64,000 bases of DNA from Kineosporiaceae bacterium (GCA_016794595.1 JAEUJN010000017.1:36549-100548), one strand, 5' to 3'. Shown: positions 9,092-17,998, counted from the first letter of the stretch. Numbers and translations: made by a program. The notes: generated by a model not told the origin, from the sequence alone.

Positions 9092-10857
9092 TGGCGACCT
9101 CCCGTGGGTCGGACTCCTCGGGGGAGGAACCGGCGCCGCCGTCGTCGCCTGCCTCCCTCGAGGAGCCGGCCCACGTGGCGGACGACGAGCACGCGGCGAC
9201 CCATCTGGCCGGTGGCGCAGGGGCTGTGGTGGGCCCGAGCCCCTTCGTGGGCTTCGGGTTGCGTGACGCGGTCACCGGGCTGGGAGCGCTCGGGCGGCGT
9301 GCCGTGGGCAACCCCAAGGCCTTGGTCGCCGGCGTGCCGCGTGCCGCGTGGCACCTGGCCCGGATCGGCACGGGGCGCTCCCCGGTCGCTCCCGACCCCG
9401 GGGACAAGCGGTTCCGTGACCCGGTGTGGCAGACGAACCCGCTGTTCCGTGCCCTGATGCAGGGCTACCTGTTCCTCGGTCGTGAGGCCGACGTGGTGGT
9501 CGAGCACCTCGGGCTGGACCCCAAGGACGTGGAGCGAGTCGAGTTCGTCACCCACCTGATTCGCGAGGGGCTGGCACCGACGAACAACCTGTTGACCAAT
9601 CCGGTTGCCCTGCGCGAGCTCCGCAGGACCCGGGGTCGCAGCATCGTGCGCGGTGCGGGCCACCTGGTGCACGACATCCGGCGCAATCACGCGATGCCCT
9701 CACAGGTGAACCGCACCCCGTTCCGGGTGGGGGAGAACCTGGCCGTGACTCCCGGGGCGGTGATCCACCGCACCGAGATGATGGAGGTGATCCAGTACAC
9801 CCCGCAGCGATCGCGGGTCTACTCGCGGCCGATGCTCGTCATCCCGCCCCAGGTGAACAAGTACTACGCGCTGGACCTGGCGCCCGGGCGCAGCATGTAC
9901 GAGTACCTGCTGCAGCACGGTGTCCAGGTCTACGGCATCAGCTGGCGCAACCCGACGAAGGAGCAGCGGGAGTGGGGGTTCGACGCGTACGCGGCAGCGG
10001 CGCTCGAGGCGCTGGACGTCGTCCGCGCCGTCTCGCGCAGCGAGGACGTCAACGTCATGGGTGGCTGCGCGGGCGGGATGATGGTCTCGATCCTGGCCGC
10101 GATCCTGGCTTCGCGTGAGGATCGGCGGATCCATTCCGTGACCACCCTGGTCACGTTGCTGGACAGCAAGGTCGACGCCGAGATCCTGCTGTTCGCCTCC
10201 CCGCGAACGGTGGCTGCAGCCAAGCGGATGTCCGCCAAGCAGGGGGTGCTCGACGGCTGGAGGATGGCCCAGGTCTTCGCCTGGCTGCGCCCCAACGAGC
10301 TGATCTGGAACTACTGGGTCAACAACTACCTGCTCGGCAAGGAGCCACCGGCCTTCGACATCCTGGCCTGGAACGCCGACACCACCCGGCTGCCGGCGCG
10401 GCTGCACCACGAACTGCTCGAGATCGTCACCGAGAACCAGCTGGCCAGCCCTGGACGGCTGCGCATCCTCGACACCCCGGTGGACGTCGGTGCGATCGAC
10501 GTCGACACCTTCGTGGTCGGGGGGCTGACCGACCACATCACGCCGTGGGCCGGCTGCTACCGCACGACCCAGATGGTGGGTGGGGCCAGCGAGTTCGTGC
10601 TCTGCTCCAGCGGGCACGTGCAGAGCCTGGTGGCGGCGCCCACCCACCGGGGGCTCGCCTACTACGTCAACCCGGTGACGCCGGCCGACCCCGACGCCTG
10701 GTTCGCCGGGGCACAGAGACACGAGGGCACCTGGTGGCAGCACTGGGTGCAGTGGCTCGGCCACCGTTCCGGCCCGCTGCGCAGGGCCCCGGCCAAGCTC
10801 GGGAACGCCGCCCACCCCGTGATCGAGAAGGCACCGGGAACCTATGTCCGCCAATGA
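9091..10857 (+). CDS. phaC: Poly(3-hydroxyalkanoate) synthase
   Basis: A 588-residue PHA synthase that joins hydroxyacyl-CoA units into polyester at the granule surface. It has the poly-beta-hydroxybutyrate polymerase N-terminal domain (about residues 90-270) followed by an alpha/beta hydrolase core. The lipase-like box is G-G-C-A-G-G, with cysteine replacing serine as in all PHA synthases. The catalytic Asp is in the G-G-L-T-D-H-I-T-P segment and the His in S-S-G-H-V-Q-S. The length and the sequence around W-N-A-D-T-T-R-L-P fit the class I/II single-subunit enzymes. The first 85 residues are low complexity. No phasin or phaR gene is seen nearby. Confidence 0.95.
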   Translation: MATSRGSDSSGEEPAPPSSPASLEEPAHVADDEHAATHLAGGAGAVVGPSPFVGFGLRDAVTGLGALGRRAVGNPKALVAGVPRAAWHLARIGTGRSPVAPDPGDKRFRDPVWQTNPLFRALMQGYLFLGREADVVVEHLGLDPKDVERVEFVTHLIREGLAPTNNLLTNPVALRELRRTRGRSIVRGAGHLVHDIRRNHAMPSQVNRTPFRVGENLAVTPGAVIHRTEMMEVIQYTPQRSRVYSRPMLVIPPQVNKYYALDLAPGRSMYEYLLQHGVQVYGISWRNPTKEQREWGFDAYAAAALEALDVVRAVSRSEDVNVMGGCAGGMMVSILAAILASREDRRIHSVTTLVTLLDSKVDAEILLFASPRTVAAAKRMSAKQGVLDGWRMAQVFAWLRPNELIWNYWVNNYLLGKEPPAFDILAWNADTTRLPARLHHELLEIVTENQLASPGRLRILDTPVDVGAIDVDTFVVGGLTDHITPWAGCYRTTQMVGGASEFVLCSSGHVQSLVAAPTHRGLAYYVNPVTPADPDAWFAGAQRHEGTWWQHWVQWLGHRSGPLRRAPAKLGNAAHPVIEKAPGTYVRQ

Positions 10858-10941
10858 GTTTCACGATTGCTCACCAGACCGTTCACCCGATCCCCACCGG
10901 ATCTGCGAGACCGCCACCGCGCGGAAGAAGAGGAGTTCCCG

Positions 10942-11691
10942 ATGAGCACGACACAGACCCGAGTTGCCCTGGTGACCGGCGGGACGCGGGGGATCGGTGC
11001 CTCCATCTCGCAGGTGCTCGCCGCCGGCGGAGCCAAGGTGGTGGCGGTGTACAACAGCCATGCCGAGTCGGCCGAGGACTACGCCAAGAAGGCCGCAGCC
11101 GACGGACTCGACATCGAGGTCCGGCATGCCAATGTGGCCAACCCGACCGACTGCCAGAGCGTCGTCGAGGCGGTGATCCGCGATCACGGGCGGTTGGACC
11201 ACCTGGTGAACAACGCCGGGATCGTCCGGGACCGCACCGCGATCAAGATGCAGCTGCTCGACTGGGACCAGGTGATCAAGACCAACCTGTACGGGCCGTT
11301 CTTCCTGGCCAAGGCGGCCCTGCCGCACTTCATCGAGCAGGGTTTCGGGCGCATCGTCAACATCAGTTCGTTCGTGGGTGAGACCGGTCGGATCGGCCAG
11401 TCGAACTACGCCGCGTCCAAGGCGGGCCTGTTCGGTCTGACCAAGACGCTGGCCCTGGAGACCGCAGGAAAGGGGATCACGGTGAACTGCGTCATCCCGG
11501 GGGCGATCGAGACCGAGATGTCCCGCAAGCTGCCGGCGGAGATCCTGCAGACGGTCATCGACATGGTGCCGATGAAGAAGATGGGCTCGCCGGAGGACAT
11601 CGCCGAGGCCGTCCAGTTCCTGTGCTCGGACAAGGCCGGCTACATCACCGGTGCCCTGATCCCGGTTACCGGCGGTCTGCTGATGATGTGA
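10942..11691 (+). CDS. phaB: PhaB-type acetoacetyl-CoA reductase (SDR)
   Basis: A 249-residue classical short-chain dehydrogenase. It has the cofactor motif TGGTRGIG at residues 12-19, NNAGI near residue 90, catalytic Ser in N-I-S-S, and Y-x-x-x-K (YAASK) near residue 156. It would reduce 3-ketoacyl-CoA to (R)-3-hydroxyacyl-CoA, probably with NADPH, between the thiolase and phaC steps. The GRIVNISS and G-Q-x-N-Y-x-x-x-K-A-G-L arrangement is shared with PhaB and FabG, so a 3-oxoacyl-ACP reductase is the alternative; position after phaC favours PhaB. AGGAG at 10931-10935 precedes the ATG. Its last 26 bases overlap the convergent thioesterase gene. Confidence 0.75.
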   Translation: MSTTQTRVALVTGGTRGIGASISQVLAAGGAKVVAVYNSHAESAEDYAKKAAADGLDIEVRHANVANPTDCQSVVEAVIRDHGRLDHLVNNAGIVRDRTAIKMQLLDWDQVIKTNLYGPFFLAKAALPHFIEQGFGRIVNISSFVGETGRIGQSNYAASKAGLFGLTKTLALETAGKGITVNCVIPGAIETEMSRKLPAEILQTVIDMVPMKKMGSPEDIAEAVQFLCSDKAGYITGALIPVTGGLLMM

Positions 11692-12619
11692 GGCGGAGCA
11701 TGCCCTCCTGGGCGGCCGAGGCGACCAGCACGCCGTCCCGGGTGTGGAAGCGGCTGGTACCCAGCGCCCGGGCTCCCTGGGCGCTGGGGCTGGTGACGTC
11801 GACCAGCAGCCACTCGTCGGCCCGGGCGGGGCGATGGAACCACATGGCGTGGTCGAGGCTGGCCACCCGCAGGCCCGGCAGCGCGAACATCACCCCGTGC
11901 CGGCGCAGCACCGGCTCCAACTGGGAGTAGTCGCTGGCGTAGGCGAGCACGGCGGCGTGCATCGCCGGAGTGTCGACGGCGGCAGGTAACGGCCCCGTCG
12001 TGCGCATCCAGAGCTGCTGCCTGGCAACCCGGTCCGGCGACGGCTCGACGTACGGCGGTGGCGTCACATGCCGTAGTTCCACCGGCCGCTGGCGCAACCA
12101 TCGGCGCGCCCCCTCACTGGTCAGGTGCGCATAGCGCTGGGCCAGTGGCAGGAGCGACTCGGGTGGTGGGACGTCGTCCGGCGCGGGTTCGGCGTGCTCG
12201 AGCCCCTCGCCCGGCATCTGGAACGAGGCCGCCAGGGTCAGGATGGCCCGGCCGAACTGCAGGGCCAGCACGCGCCGTGCCGAGAACGACTGCCCGTCCC
12301 GCAACCGTTCGACGCAGAAGGTGATCGGCTCGGTGTCGTCACCCGCGCGCAGGAAGTAGGCGTGCATCGAGTGGACCGGCCGCCGCTCGCCGTCCGGGTC
12401 GACCGTGCGCTGGGCGGCCACCAGTGCCTGCGCCAGCACCTGGCCGCCGTACACGCGTCCCCAGGGCTGGGGCTGGCTCTGCCCGATGAAGGAATCAGGG
12501 CCGGACGCCGGGTCTGCCCGGAGGTCGAGGATGCCCAACAGGTCCTCGAGGGTGCCCGCGGGAGCGGCGTCGTCCGCACCTGCCCGATCAGAGGGCATCT
12601 GATGGTCCTGCTCGCTCAC
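11666..12619 (-). CDS. tesB: Acyl-CoA thioesterase II (TesB family)
   Basis: A 317-residue protein made of two hot-dog folds. The first opens with Q-P-Q-P-W-G-R-V-Y-G-G-Q and the second contains S-L-D-H-A-M-W-F-H-R-P. The conserved Asp (A-S-D-Y), the Thr/Ser region and the Gln (A-A-Q-E-G) of TesB are all present. It hydrolyses acyl-CoA or hydroxyacyl-CoA to free acid and CoA in the cytoplasm. The GTG start is chosen because an AGGAGG site lies just upstream; a longer frame runs to 12715 without a ribosome site. It converges on phaB with a 26-base overlap and may release hydroxyacids in PHA cycling. Confidence 0.85.
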   Translation of the reverse strand: MSEQDHQMPSDRAGADDAAPAGTLEDLLGILDLRADPASGPDSFIGQSQPQPWGRVYGGQVLAQALVAAQRTVDPDGERRPVHSMHAYFLRAGDDTEPITFCVERLRDGQSFSARRVLALQFGRAILTLAASFQMPGEGLEHAEPAPDDVPPPESLLPLAQRYAHLTSEGARRWLRQRPVELRHVTPPPYVEPSPDRVARQQLWMRTTGPLPAAVDTPAMHAAVLAYASDYSQLEPVLRRHGVMFALPGLRVASLDHAMWFHRPARADEWLLVDVTSPSAQGARALGTSRFHTRDGVLVASAAQEGMLRLTSSADRR

Positions 12620-12726
12620 GCCGCCTCCTGACACCGCCGCGCCCGTGCGCTGGCTGTGGCCATCATGCGCCGTCCCGGGCGGGTCGCCGAACGGCCTGCC
12701 GGTTCTGTGGAGCAACTCACCCCGTC

Positions 12727-12834
12727 CCCAACCTGCTCATGCTCCGCGGGTGACCGCCTCATGCCCCGCGGGGACCTCGATCTCCGTCGGCAGGGGAGCA
12801 TGACCGGTCACCCGCGGAGCATGAGCGGGTTGGG
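12727..12834. repeat. Compound long inverted repeat (family with TG[A/C]TCATGC core)
   Basis: Arms 12727-12756 and 12805-12834 are 30 bases each and pair at 29 positions (one T/C change, still a G-T pair in RNA). The 48-base loop contains a shorter inverted pair based on TCATGC and GCATGA. The element lies between the end of the 2-oxoacid oxidoreductase operon (minus strand, stop at 12859) and the start of tesB, so it may terminate the operon. A run of G-tracts follows at 12828-12857. Its core TGCTCATGC is close to TGATCATGC in the palindromes at 39.4 and 44.8 kb. Confidence 0.8.
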
Positions 12835-12857
12835 TGGGGGGTGGGGGGTGGGGGTGG
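12828..12857 (+). other. G-tract array with quadruplex potential
   Basis: Six runs of three to six G, separated mostly by single T residues, directly after the right arm of the inverted repeat and just before the stop codon of the minus-strand operon. In the operon transcript this is a C-rich 3' tail; on the plus DNA strand it satisfies the usual G-quadruplex pattern. Confidence 0.6.
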
Positions 12858-12858
12858 G

Positions 12859-15105
12859 TCAGGTGAAGGGTTCGGCGCGTTTGATCAGGTCCTCGAGGCC
12901 GGGCTCGGCCGGGTTGCGCGGCTTGCCCGGGTGGATGATCGCCACCTGGCAGTTCTCCGCCGCCTGCACCAGCTCGGCGAAGGTGCCGGCGTCGGCGTCG
13001 GCGATGTAGGCCTGCCGGTTCTCGTTGTAGGCGAACATCCTGTCGTTGACCAGCGTGCACTCGTTGCAGGTCGAGCAGCGGGCGGTCTCGATCCAGGGCT
13101 GGTAGGGGTCGCGGGCGACCGGCTCGTCCTCCTCCTCGCCCAGGTCGAGCAGGTCCGCCACGGCGGGTGCCGCCGCCGGGGCTCCGGTCGCCGGTCCCGC
13201 CTGGCCCGTGCCGGACGTCAACCCCAGGGACGCGGCCTTGGCCGCCGCGATCAGCTCGGCCCGCTCGGCCTCCCACTGCGCCCGTTCGTGGGCCAGCTCC
13301 CGGGCGGCGTAGGAGTTGTGGATCCCGCCCCGCTCCTGCAACCGGCGCCACTTGCCCAGGATGTGACCGACCAGCCGCAGCAGTGGCCGGTCGACCAGCA
13401 CCCGGTGCAGGCCGTCCTCGGCGTCGACCATGAGCAGGTAGGGCAGTTCGTCCGTCCACGCGTCACTGCCCTTGGCCAGGTGTTCGGCGAACGGGACGAC
13501 GGTGCCCCCGAAGTCGTCGCCGGCCAGTGCCAGGTGGTGCAGGAACCGGGCGTCACCGGCGAAGAAGTCGGCGGCGGTGAACGCCAGCTCGACCTCGCGG
13601 TGCTGCAGGGACTCGTCGGCGTAGCGCAGCGGGCGCACCGGCCAGTCCTCGTCCACCCGGGGATTGACGTGCAGGGTGAACCGATCGGCCCAGGTCGGGC
13701 CGGCCGACGGGTCGTAGCAGTACGCCGGGAACACCCGGGCCTCCGTCGCCGCGGCCGCCGCGATGAACGGCGGCAGATCGGCGACCCACTGCCCGGCCCC
13801 GGTGTACACCGCGAACAGCGCCGATCGGGGCGCGGCGCACCCTCGGACCAGCTGGTCCATGGCGACCGCCAGGGCGGAGGCCGGAACCTGCAGGATGAAC
13901 GCCTCGCCGTCGCCGAGCGCGGCGCCGGTGAGGGTCCGCGGCGAGAGGCCCCCGGCGCCCCCGGCCATGGCGTGCGGCACCAGGTCGTTGACGCAGACCA
14001 CCGCGTTGATCGGCAGGTGGTCCGACAGCGCCTCCAGCAGCTCGATGGTGTCCGCCGGGGAGAGCTGCTCCAGGTCGCAGTGCACCAGGTACTCGGGGAA
14101 CATCTCGAGCGTCGCGGCGTCCAGGTCGGCCACGCTCCAGCTCTCGAACAGCGCGTCGTGTGCCTGCTCGCGGTAGCGGCCGTCGATCTCGAGCTCGGCG
14201 ATCACCAGCGCCTTGGCCAGCTCGGTGGTCGCGGTGAAGCGCTCGTGGTAGGCAGCGATGGCCGCGGCCGGGGCGTCGTAGACGAACTCGTACCCCTCCC
14301 GTCCGGCCGGGGGCATGAACTGCTGGCTCTCGAGCACCTCCAGCAGGCGGCGCACCCGCTCGCGCCGGGCGTCGCTGAGCAGGAAGGCGGGCCGGTTGTC
14401 GGTGAGCAACCGGGCCAGCGCCGTCACGTCGAGCTCGCCGGCGAACACCGGCCCGATCGAGTGGGCGATCCGGTCCGGGGTCAGCCCGGCCGCCGAGTTG
14501 GCCTGCTCGGCGGCCAGGATGTCGGCCAGCCCGTGACGCAGCCGCTCCAGCCGGGCCGCCAGCCGCTGCACCCGGGCTGCCTGGACCACCGACCACACGT
14601 GGGTCACGATCCGGCGGGCGCTGTCGGTGGTGCAGGCGACGAGCTCGCCGTCGACGTCCCGGGCGGCGGTGAGCCGTTCGAGGTGCGGGGCACACGTGGG
14701 GTCCTCGGCGGTCATCGTGGCCACCGCCTGGGACCAGGCCTCGGACAGCCGGACCACCTGCTGCTCCGCCCGCGCGCGCAGGTGTTGCTCGAGCACCAAC
14801 CCCAGCTGGCGGACCCGATCGGCATCCTCCCCGGTGGCCCGGGCCTCGAGCAGGTCGTCGATCAGCCCGGACAGCGGGCGCAGCGGCGCCTCGGGGTCGG
14901 CGAGCAGGATCAGCGGATAGTCGTGGCGCAGTTCCTCCGGGCGCCGGTAGGCGGCCAGTGGTGCCGCTCGCAACCCCAGGCCCGCGACGTCCGCGAGCTG
15001 GGTGTCCGCCGTCCGGCCGGTGAGGTAGAAGGAGGCCCGGTCCTGCTGCAGGTTCGGACGGCGCCGGCGCGCCTCGGCCTTGAGCGCCTCGAGGATCTCG
15101 CTCAT
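12859..15105 (-). CDS. Protein of unknown function with C-terminal single-cluster ferredoxin domain
   Basis: A 748-residue soluble protein; I do not recognise the first ~620 residues. That part is mainly helical and rich in Ala/Leu/Arg. A segment near residues 460-500 with the pattern F-P-A-Y-C-Y-D-P-S-A-G vaguely recalls accessory parts of large pyruvate:ferredoxin oxidoreductases (not demonstrated). An Ala/Pro/Glu-rich linker follows, then a ferredoxin-like domain with Cys 677, 680, 683 and 719 (CX2CX2CX35C). This is the spacing of ferredoxins with one [4Fe-4S] cluster. It is the last gene of the five-gene operon, overlapping the beta-subunit gene by 4 bases (ATGA). The gamma-alpha and beta chains upstream lack a ferredoxin (delta) domain, so this protein may supply it, as electron-accepting subunit or docking scaffold (inference). 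Confidence 0.75.
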   Translation of the reverse strand: MSEILEALKAEARRRRPNLQQDRASFYLTGRTADTQLADVAGLGLRAAPLAAYRRPEELRHDYPLILLADPEAPLRPLSGLIDDLLEARATGEDADRVRQLGLVLEQHLRARAEQQVVRLSEAWSQAVATMTAEDPTCAPHLERLTAARDVDGELVACTTDSARRIVTHVWSVVQAARVQRLAARLERLRHGLADILAAEQANSAAGLTPDRIAHSIGPVFAGELDVTALARLLTDNRPAFLLSDARRERVRRLLEVLESQQFMPPAGREGYEFVYDAPAAAIAAYHERFTATTELAKALVIAELEIDGRYREQAHDALFESWSVADLDAATLEMFPEYLVHCDLEQLSPADTIELLEALSDHLPINAVVCVNDLVPHAMAGGAGGLSPRTLTGAALGDGEAFILQVPASALAVAMDQLVRGCAAPRSALFAVYTGAGQWVADLPPFIAAAAATEARVFPAYCYDPSAGPTWADRFTLHVNPRVDEDWPVRPLRYADESLQHREVELAFTAADFFAGDARFLHHLALAGDDFGGTVVPFAEHLAKGSDAWTDELPYLLMVDAEDGLHRVLVDRPLLRLVGHILGKWRRLQERGGIHNSYAARELAHERAQWEAERAELIAAAKAASLGLTSGTGQAGPATGAPAAAPAVADLLDLGEEEDEPVARDPYQPWIETARCSTCNECTLVNDRMFAYNENRQAYIADADAGTFAELVQAAENCQVAIIHPGKPRNPAEPGLEDLIKRAEPFT

Positions 15106-16103
15106 GCCGACCCCGCCCGGGCGCCGACGGCGAACTTGTCGAACTCGGCGTCCAGCAGCCGGCGGACCGACTCGGCCGAGTGCACCACGTTCTCGCGCAG
15201 GATCTGGTCGTGCCGGGGCACGCTCGGGTCGTGGTAGAGGATCCCGATCGGGAGCGGGTCGATCGAGGAGGCGACCTCGCGGGCTCGGTGGATGTCGGAT
15301 GGATCGTGCTCGAGGGTGTTGCGGTAGAGCATCTTCAGCGACGGGCTGATCGACAGCGCGTTCTCGTGGTGCAGCAGCTGGACCCGGCCCGGGTCGTGCA
15401 GCCACGGGTCGAGCAGGGAGGGCATCCATTCCGGGCAGCGCTGGATGATCCGCACGAAGGCCAGCCCGTCGTGGTGGAACGCCGCCTGCACGATGTCGTA
15501 GAGCACCTCGGGGATCCAGTCGGCGGCCTGGGCGACGAACGAGACGTTCTGGACGCCGAGGGTCACCGTCAGCGGGTTCATGGCCTCGAGCCGCGAACCG
15601 CGCGGAGTGGTGTTGGAGACGGTGTTGGCCGGGGAGGTGGGGGAGGCCTGCTTCTTGGTCAGGCCGTAGATCTGATTGTCGTGGACCATCACGACCATCT
15701 TCATGTTGTAACGGATGGCGTGGATCCAGTGCGCGGCCCCGATGCTGAAGCAGTCGCCGTCCCCGGTGTTGACGAACACGTGCAGATCGGGACGGGCCAG
15801 CCGGACCCCCTCGGCCACGGGCAGGGCGCGGCCGTGGATGCCGTGGAAACCGTAGGTGTTCATGTAGTGCGGCAGCCGGCTGGAGCAGCCGATCCCGGAG
15901 ACGAAGACGGTCTTCTCCGGCCGCAGGCCCTCGTCCCGCAGGAGCCTCTGCAGGGCGGCCAGGACCGCGTTGTCCCCGCAGCCGGCGCACCAGCGGGGCA
16001 CCGCCTTCTGGAAGCCCTCGATCTCGACGCGCTCGTCGTACAGCCGCAGCAGGGACTCGGCGGCGCTGGCGGGGGCGTGGCCGTTGGCCATCCGTTCGAT
16101 CAT
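15102..16103 (-). CDS. 2-oxoacid:ferredoxin oxidoreductase, beta (TPP-binding) subunit
   Basis: A 333-residue thiamine-diphosphate subunit. The N-terminal cluster cysteines are C39 and C42 (WCAGCG) and C73 (GIGCSS), with a fourth candidate near residue 225 (QRCPEW). The TPP/Mg motif G-D-G-D near residue 115 is followed by an N-Q-I-Y-G-L-T-K segment typical of this family. It decarboxylates a 2-oxoacid and, with the alpha subunit and CoA, forms an acyl-CoA while reducing ferredoxin. The ATGA overlaps on both sides (with the alpha gene at 16100-16103 and the 748-residue gene at 15102-15105) imply a single translated unit. Substrate (2-oxoglutarate, pyruvate or branched 2-oxoacid) is undetermined; KorB of mycobacteria is the closest functional model known in this phylum. 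Confidence 0.88.
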   Translation of the reverse strand: MIERMANGHAPASAAESLLRLYDERVEIEGFQKAVPRWCAGCGDNAVLAALQRLLRDEGLRPEKTVFVSGIGCSSRLPHYMNTYGFHGIHGRALPVAEGVRLARPDLHVFVNTGDGDCFSIGAAHWIHAIRYNMKMVVMVHDNQIYGLTKKQASPTSPANTVSNTTPRGSRLEAMNPLTVTLGVQNVSFVAQAADWIPEVLYDIVQAAFHHDGLAFVRIIQRCPEWMPSLLDPWLHDPGRVQLLHHENALSISPSLKMLYRNTLEHDPSDIHRAREVASSIDPLPIGILYHDPSVPRHDQILRENVVHSAESVRRLLDAEFDKFAVGARAGSA

Positions 16104-17998
16104 CGCTGCTCCAGCTTGTTCAGGATGGCGCGCTCCACCGTTCCGGGCTTGATCGGGCTACCGCCCACCTCGCTCCAGGAATCCACGTCGATCAGGTAGC
16201 GCGAGCGCAGGAGGGTGGCGAGCGCCGAGTACCGGCGATTCGACTCATCGATCAGGGCGTCGTCCGGGTCGTCGCTCCAGTTGCCCTCGACGGTCATCAC
16301 CTTCTCGAACCGCTGCATGATCTCCTTCAGGCCGCCGGGCAACGGATTGACGAAGCGCAGGTGCAGGGAGGAGACACGTCGCCCCTCGGCGCGGACCCGT
16401 TCGGCTGCCTCCTCGATGGCGCCCTTGGTGCTGCCCCAGCCGATCACCAGCAACTCCCCGGAGTCCTCGCCCACCACGGTCGGGGTGATCAGGCTCTTCT
16501 GCAGCGCAGCGAGCTTGAGGCTGCGGGCCTGGATCCCCTGCGCGTTGGAGTCGGGGTCATAGGCGATGCCGGCCTCCGGGTCGTGGGCCAGGCCGGTCAG
16601 GGTGTACATGCCGCCCGGCTGGCCGGGGACGAAGCGCCGGGCGAGCCCGGTGGTGGCATCCCAGGCGTACGGGGCAAGACCCTCGGGTACCTGGCTCTGA
16701 TCGATCGGCGGAGCCAGCCAGGCGGGGTCGAACCGGGGGCGGGGGAAAGGCTGCTGGGCCGTGGCCAGGCTCGCATCCGACAGGACGACGACCACCATGT
16801 TGAAGGTCTCGGCGATCCGTCGCGCCGCGATGACCGAGTAGAAGCAGTCCTCGATCGAGCTCGGGGCGATCACCACCTTGGGTGCATCTCCGTGGCTGCC
16901 GAAGATGGTGGTCATCAGGTCACCCTGCTCGACCTTGGTGGGCTGGCCCGTGCTCGGACCACCTCGCTGGACATTCACCACGACCAGCGGGATCTCGCCC
17001 ATCACCGCCAGCCCGATGCCCTCCTGCTTGAGCGAGTACCCGGGCCCCGAGGTGATCGTCACCGCGCACTTGCCGGCGTAGGAGGCACCGATGGCGAAGG
17101 TGCAGGCGGCGATCTCGTCCTCCGCCTGGTGCACCATGCCACCGACCTTGGCGAAGATCTCCGAGAGATAGTGCGAGGCCGAGGTGGCCGGGGTGATCGG
17201 GTACATGGCGCAGATCTCCATGCCCGAGGCCACCACCCCCAGCGCCAGGGCGGTGTTGCCGTTGACCACGATCTGGTCCTCGGCGGTCAGGGTGGCCGGC
17301 ATGTCGTAGGCGAAGCCGAGATTGGCCTGCGCCCAGGCGTACCCGGCCTCGAGCAGCCGGGTGTTGACCTCGATCAGTTGCCGGGTCTTCTTGCGGAAGG
17401 TCAGGGCAACCTGGTCGCGGGCCAGGTCCAGGTCGAAGCGGTAGATGGCGGCCAGCATGCCCAGGGCGAACATGTTCTTGCCGCGTCGCGCGTCCCGCAC
17501 GATTGTGCGGCACTCGCGCTCCATCGGGATCTCGATCACCTGGTACCCGGCGTTGACCAGGGCGTCGTGGGTCTCGGTGTAGGACGCCACCACGCCGGGG
17601 TCGCGGTGATCTCGCCACATGTTCTCCAGCAGGATCGTGCAGCCGGGGCGCAGCTCGTTCATCCGCACCCGCCCCAGCAGCACCTGCTCGTTGAAGGCCA
17701 CCACGAGGTCCGCCGCGTCACCGCCGTTGGTGATCCGGCCCGACCCGAGGCGCACCCGGTTGCCGCTGGCCCCGGCGACGCTGCGCGAGGGCGGCTGGAT
17801 CTCGGCCGGGATGATCTCCACCGTCCAGATGCCGTGGCCTGACCGGGCGGCGATGGCCCCGAAGGACTGCCCGCACCGCTGGGCCCCTTCCCCGGAGTCG
17901 CTGATGATCTCCACGACGTGCTCGGTGATCCGGGTGAGCCGGGGCCCGGTGGTGGAGGTGGACCCTGCCCCGGACTCGGCGGAGGCGGTGGTACTCAT
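16100..17998 (-). CDS. 2-oxoacid:acceptor oxidoreductase, fused gamma-alpha subunit
   Basis: A 632-residue chain with a gamma (PorG-like) domain at about residues 20-200 joined to an alpha (PorA-like) domain. The alpha part carries Y-P-I-T-P-A-T near residue 250 and the later T-S-G-P-G-Y-S-L-K-Q-E-G segment, both family signatures. The C-terminal third has the transketolase-C-like fold of KorA. The fused gamma-alpha layout is that of 2-oxoglutarate:ferredoxin oxidoreductases of aerobes such as mycobacterial KorA, but branched 2-oxoacids or pyruvate are possible. The start (ATG 17998) overlaps the stop of the NfnB-like gene by 4 bases. The first 20 residues are Ser/Thr/Ala-rich and not conserved in the family. 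Confidence 0.88.
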   Translation of the reverse strand: MSTTASAESGAGSTSTTGPRLTRITEHVVEIISDSGEGAQRCGQSFGAIAARSGHGIWTVEIIPAEIQPPSRSVAGASGNRVRLGSGRITNGGDAADLVVAFNEQVLLGRVRMNELRPGCTILLENMWRDHRDPGVVASYTETHDALVNAGYQVIEIPMERECRTIVRDARRGKNMFALGMLAAIYRFDLDLARDQVALTFRKKTRQLIEVNTRLLEAGYAWAQANLGFAYDMPATLTAEDQIVVNGNTALALGVVASGMEICAMYPITPATSASHYLSEIFAKVGGMVHQAEDEIAACTFAIGASYAGKCAVTITSGPGYSLKQEGIGLAVMGEIPLVVVNVQRGGPSTGQPTKVEQGDLMTTIFGSHGDAPKVVIAPSSIEDCFYSVIAARRIAETFNMVVVVLSDASLATAQQPFPRPRFDPAWLAPPIDQSQVPEGLAPYAWDATTGLARRFVPGQPGGMYTLTGLAHDPEAGIAYDPDSNAQGIQARSLKLAALQKSLITPTVVGEDSGELLVIGWGSTKGAIEEAAERVRAEGRRVSSLHLRFVNPLPGGLKEIMQRFEKVMTVEGNWSDDPDDALIDESNRRYSALATLLRSRYLIDVDSWSEVGGSPIKPGTVERAILNKLEQR

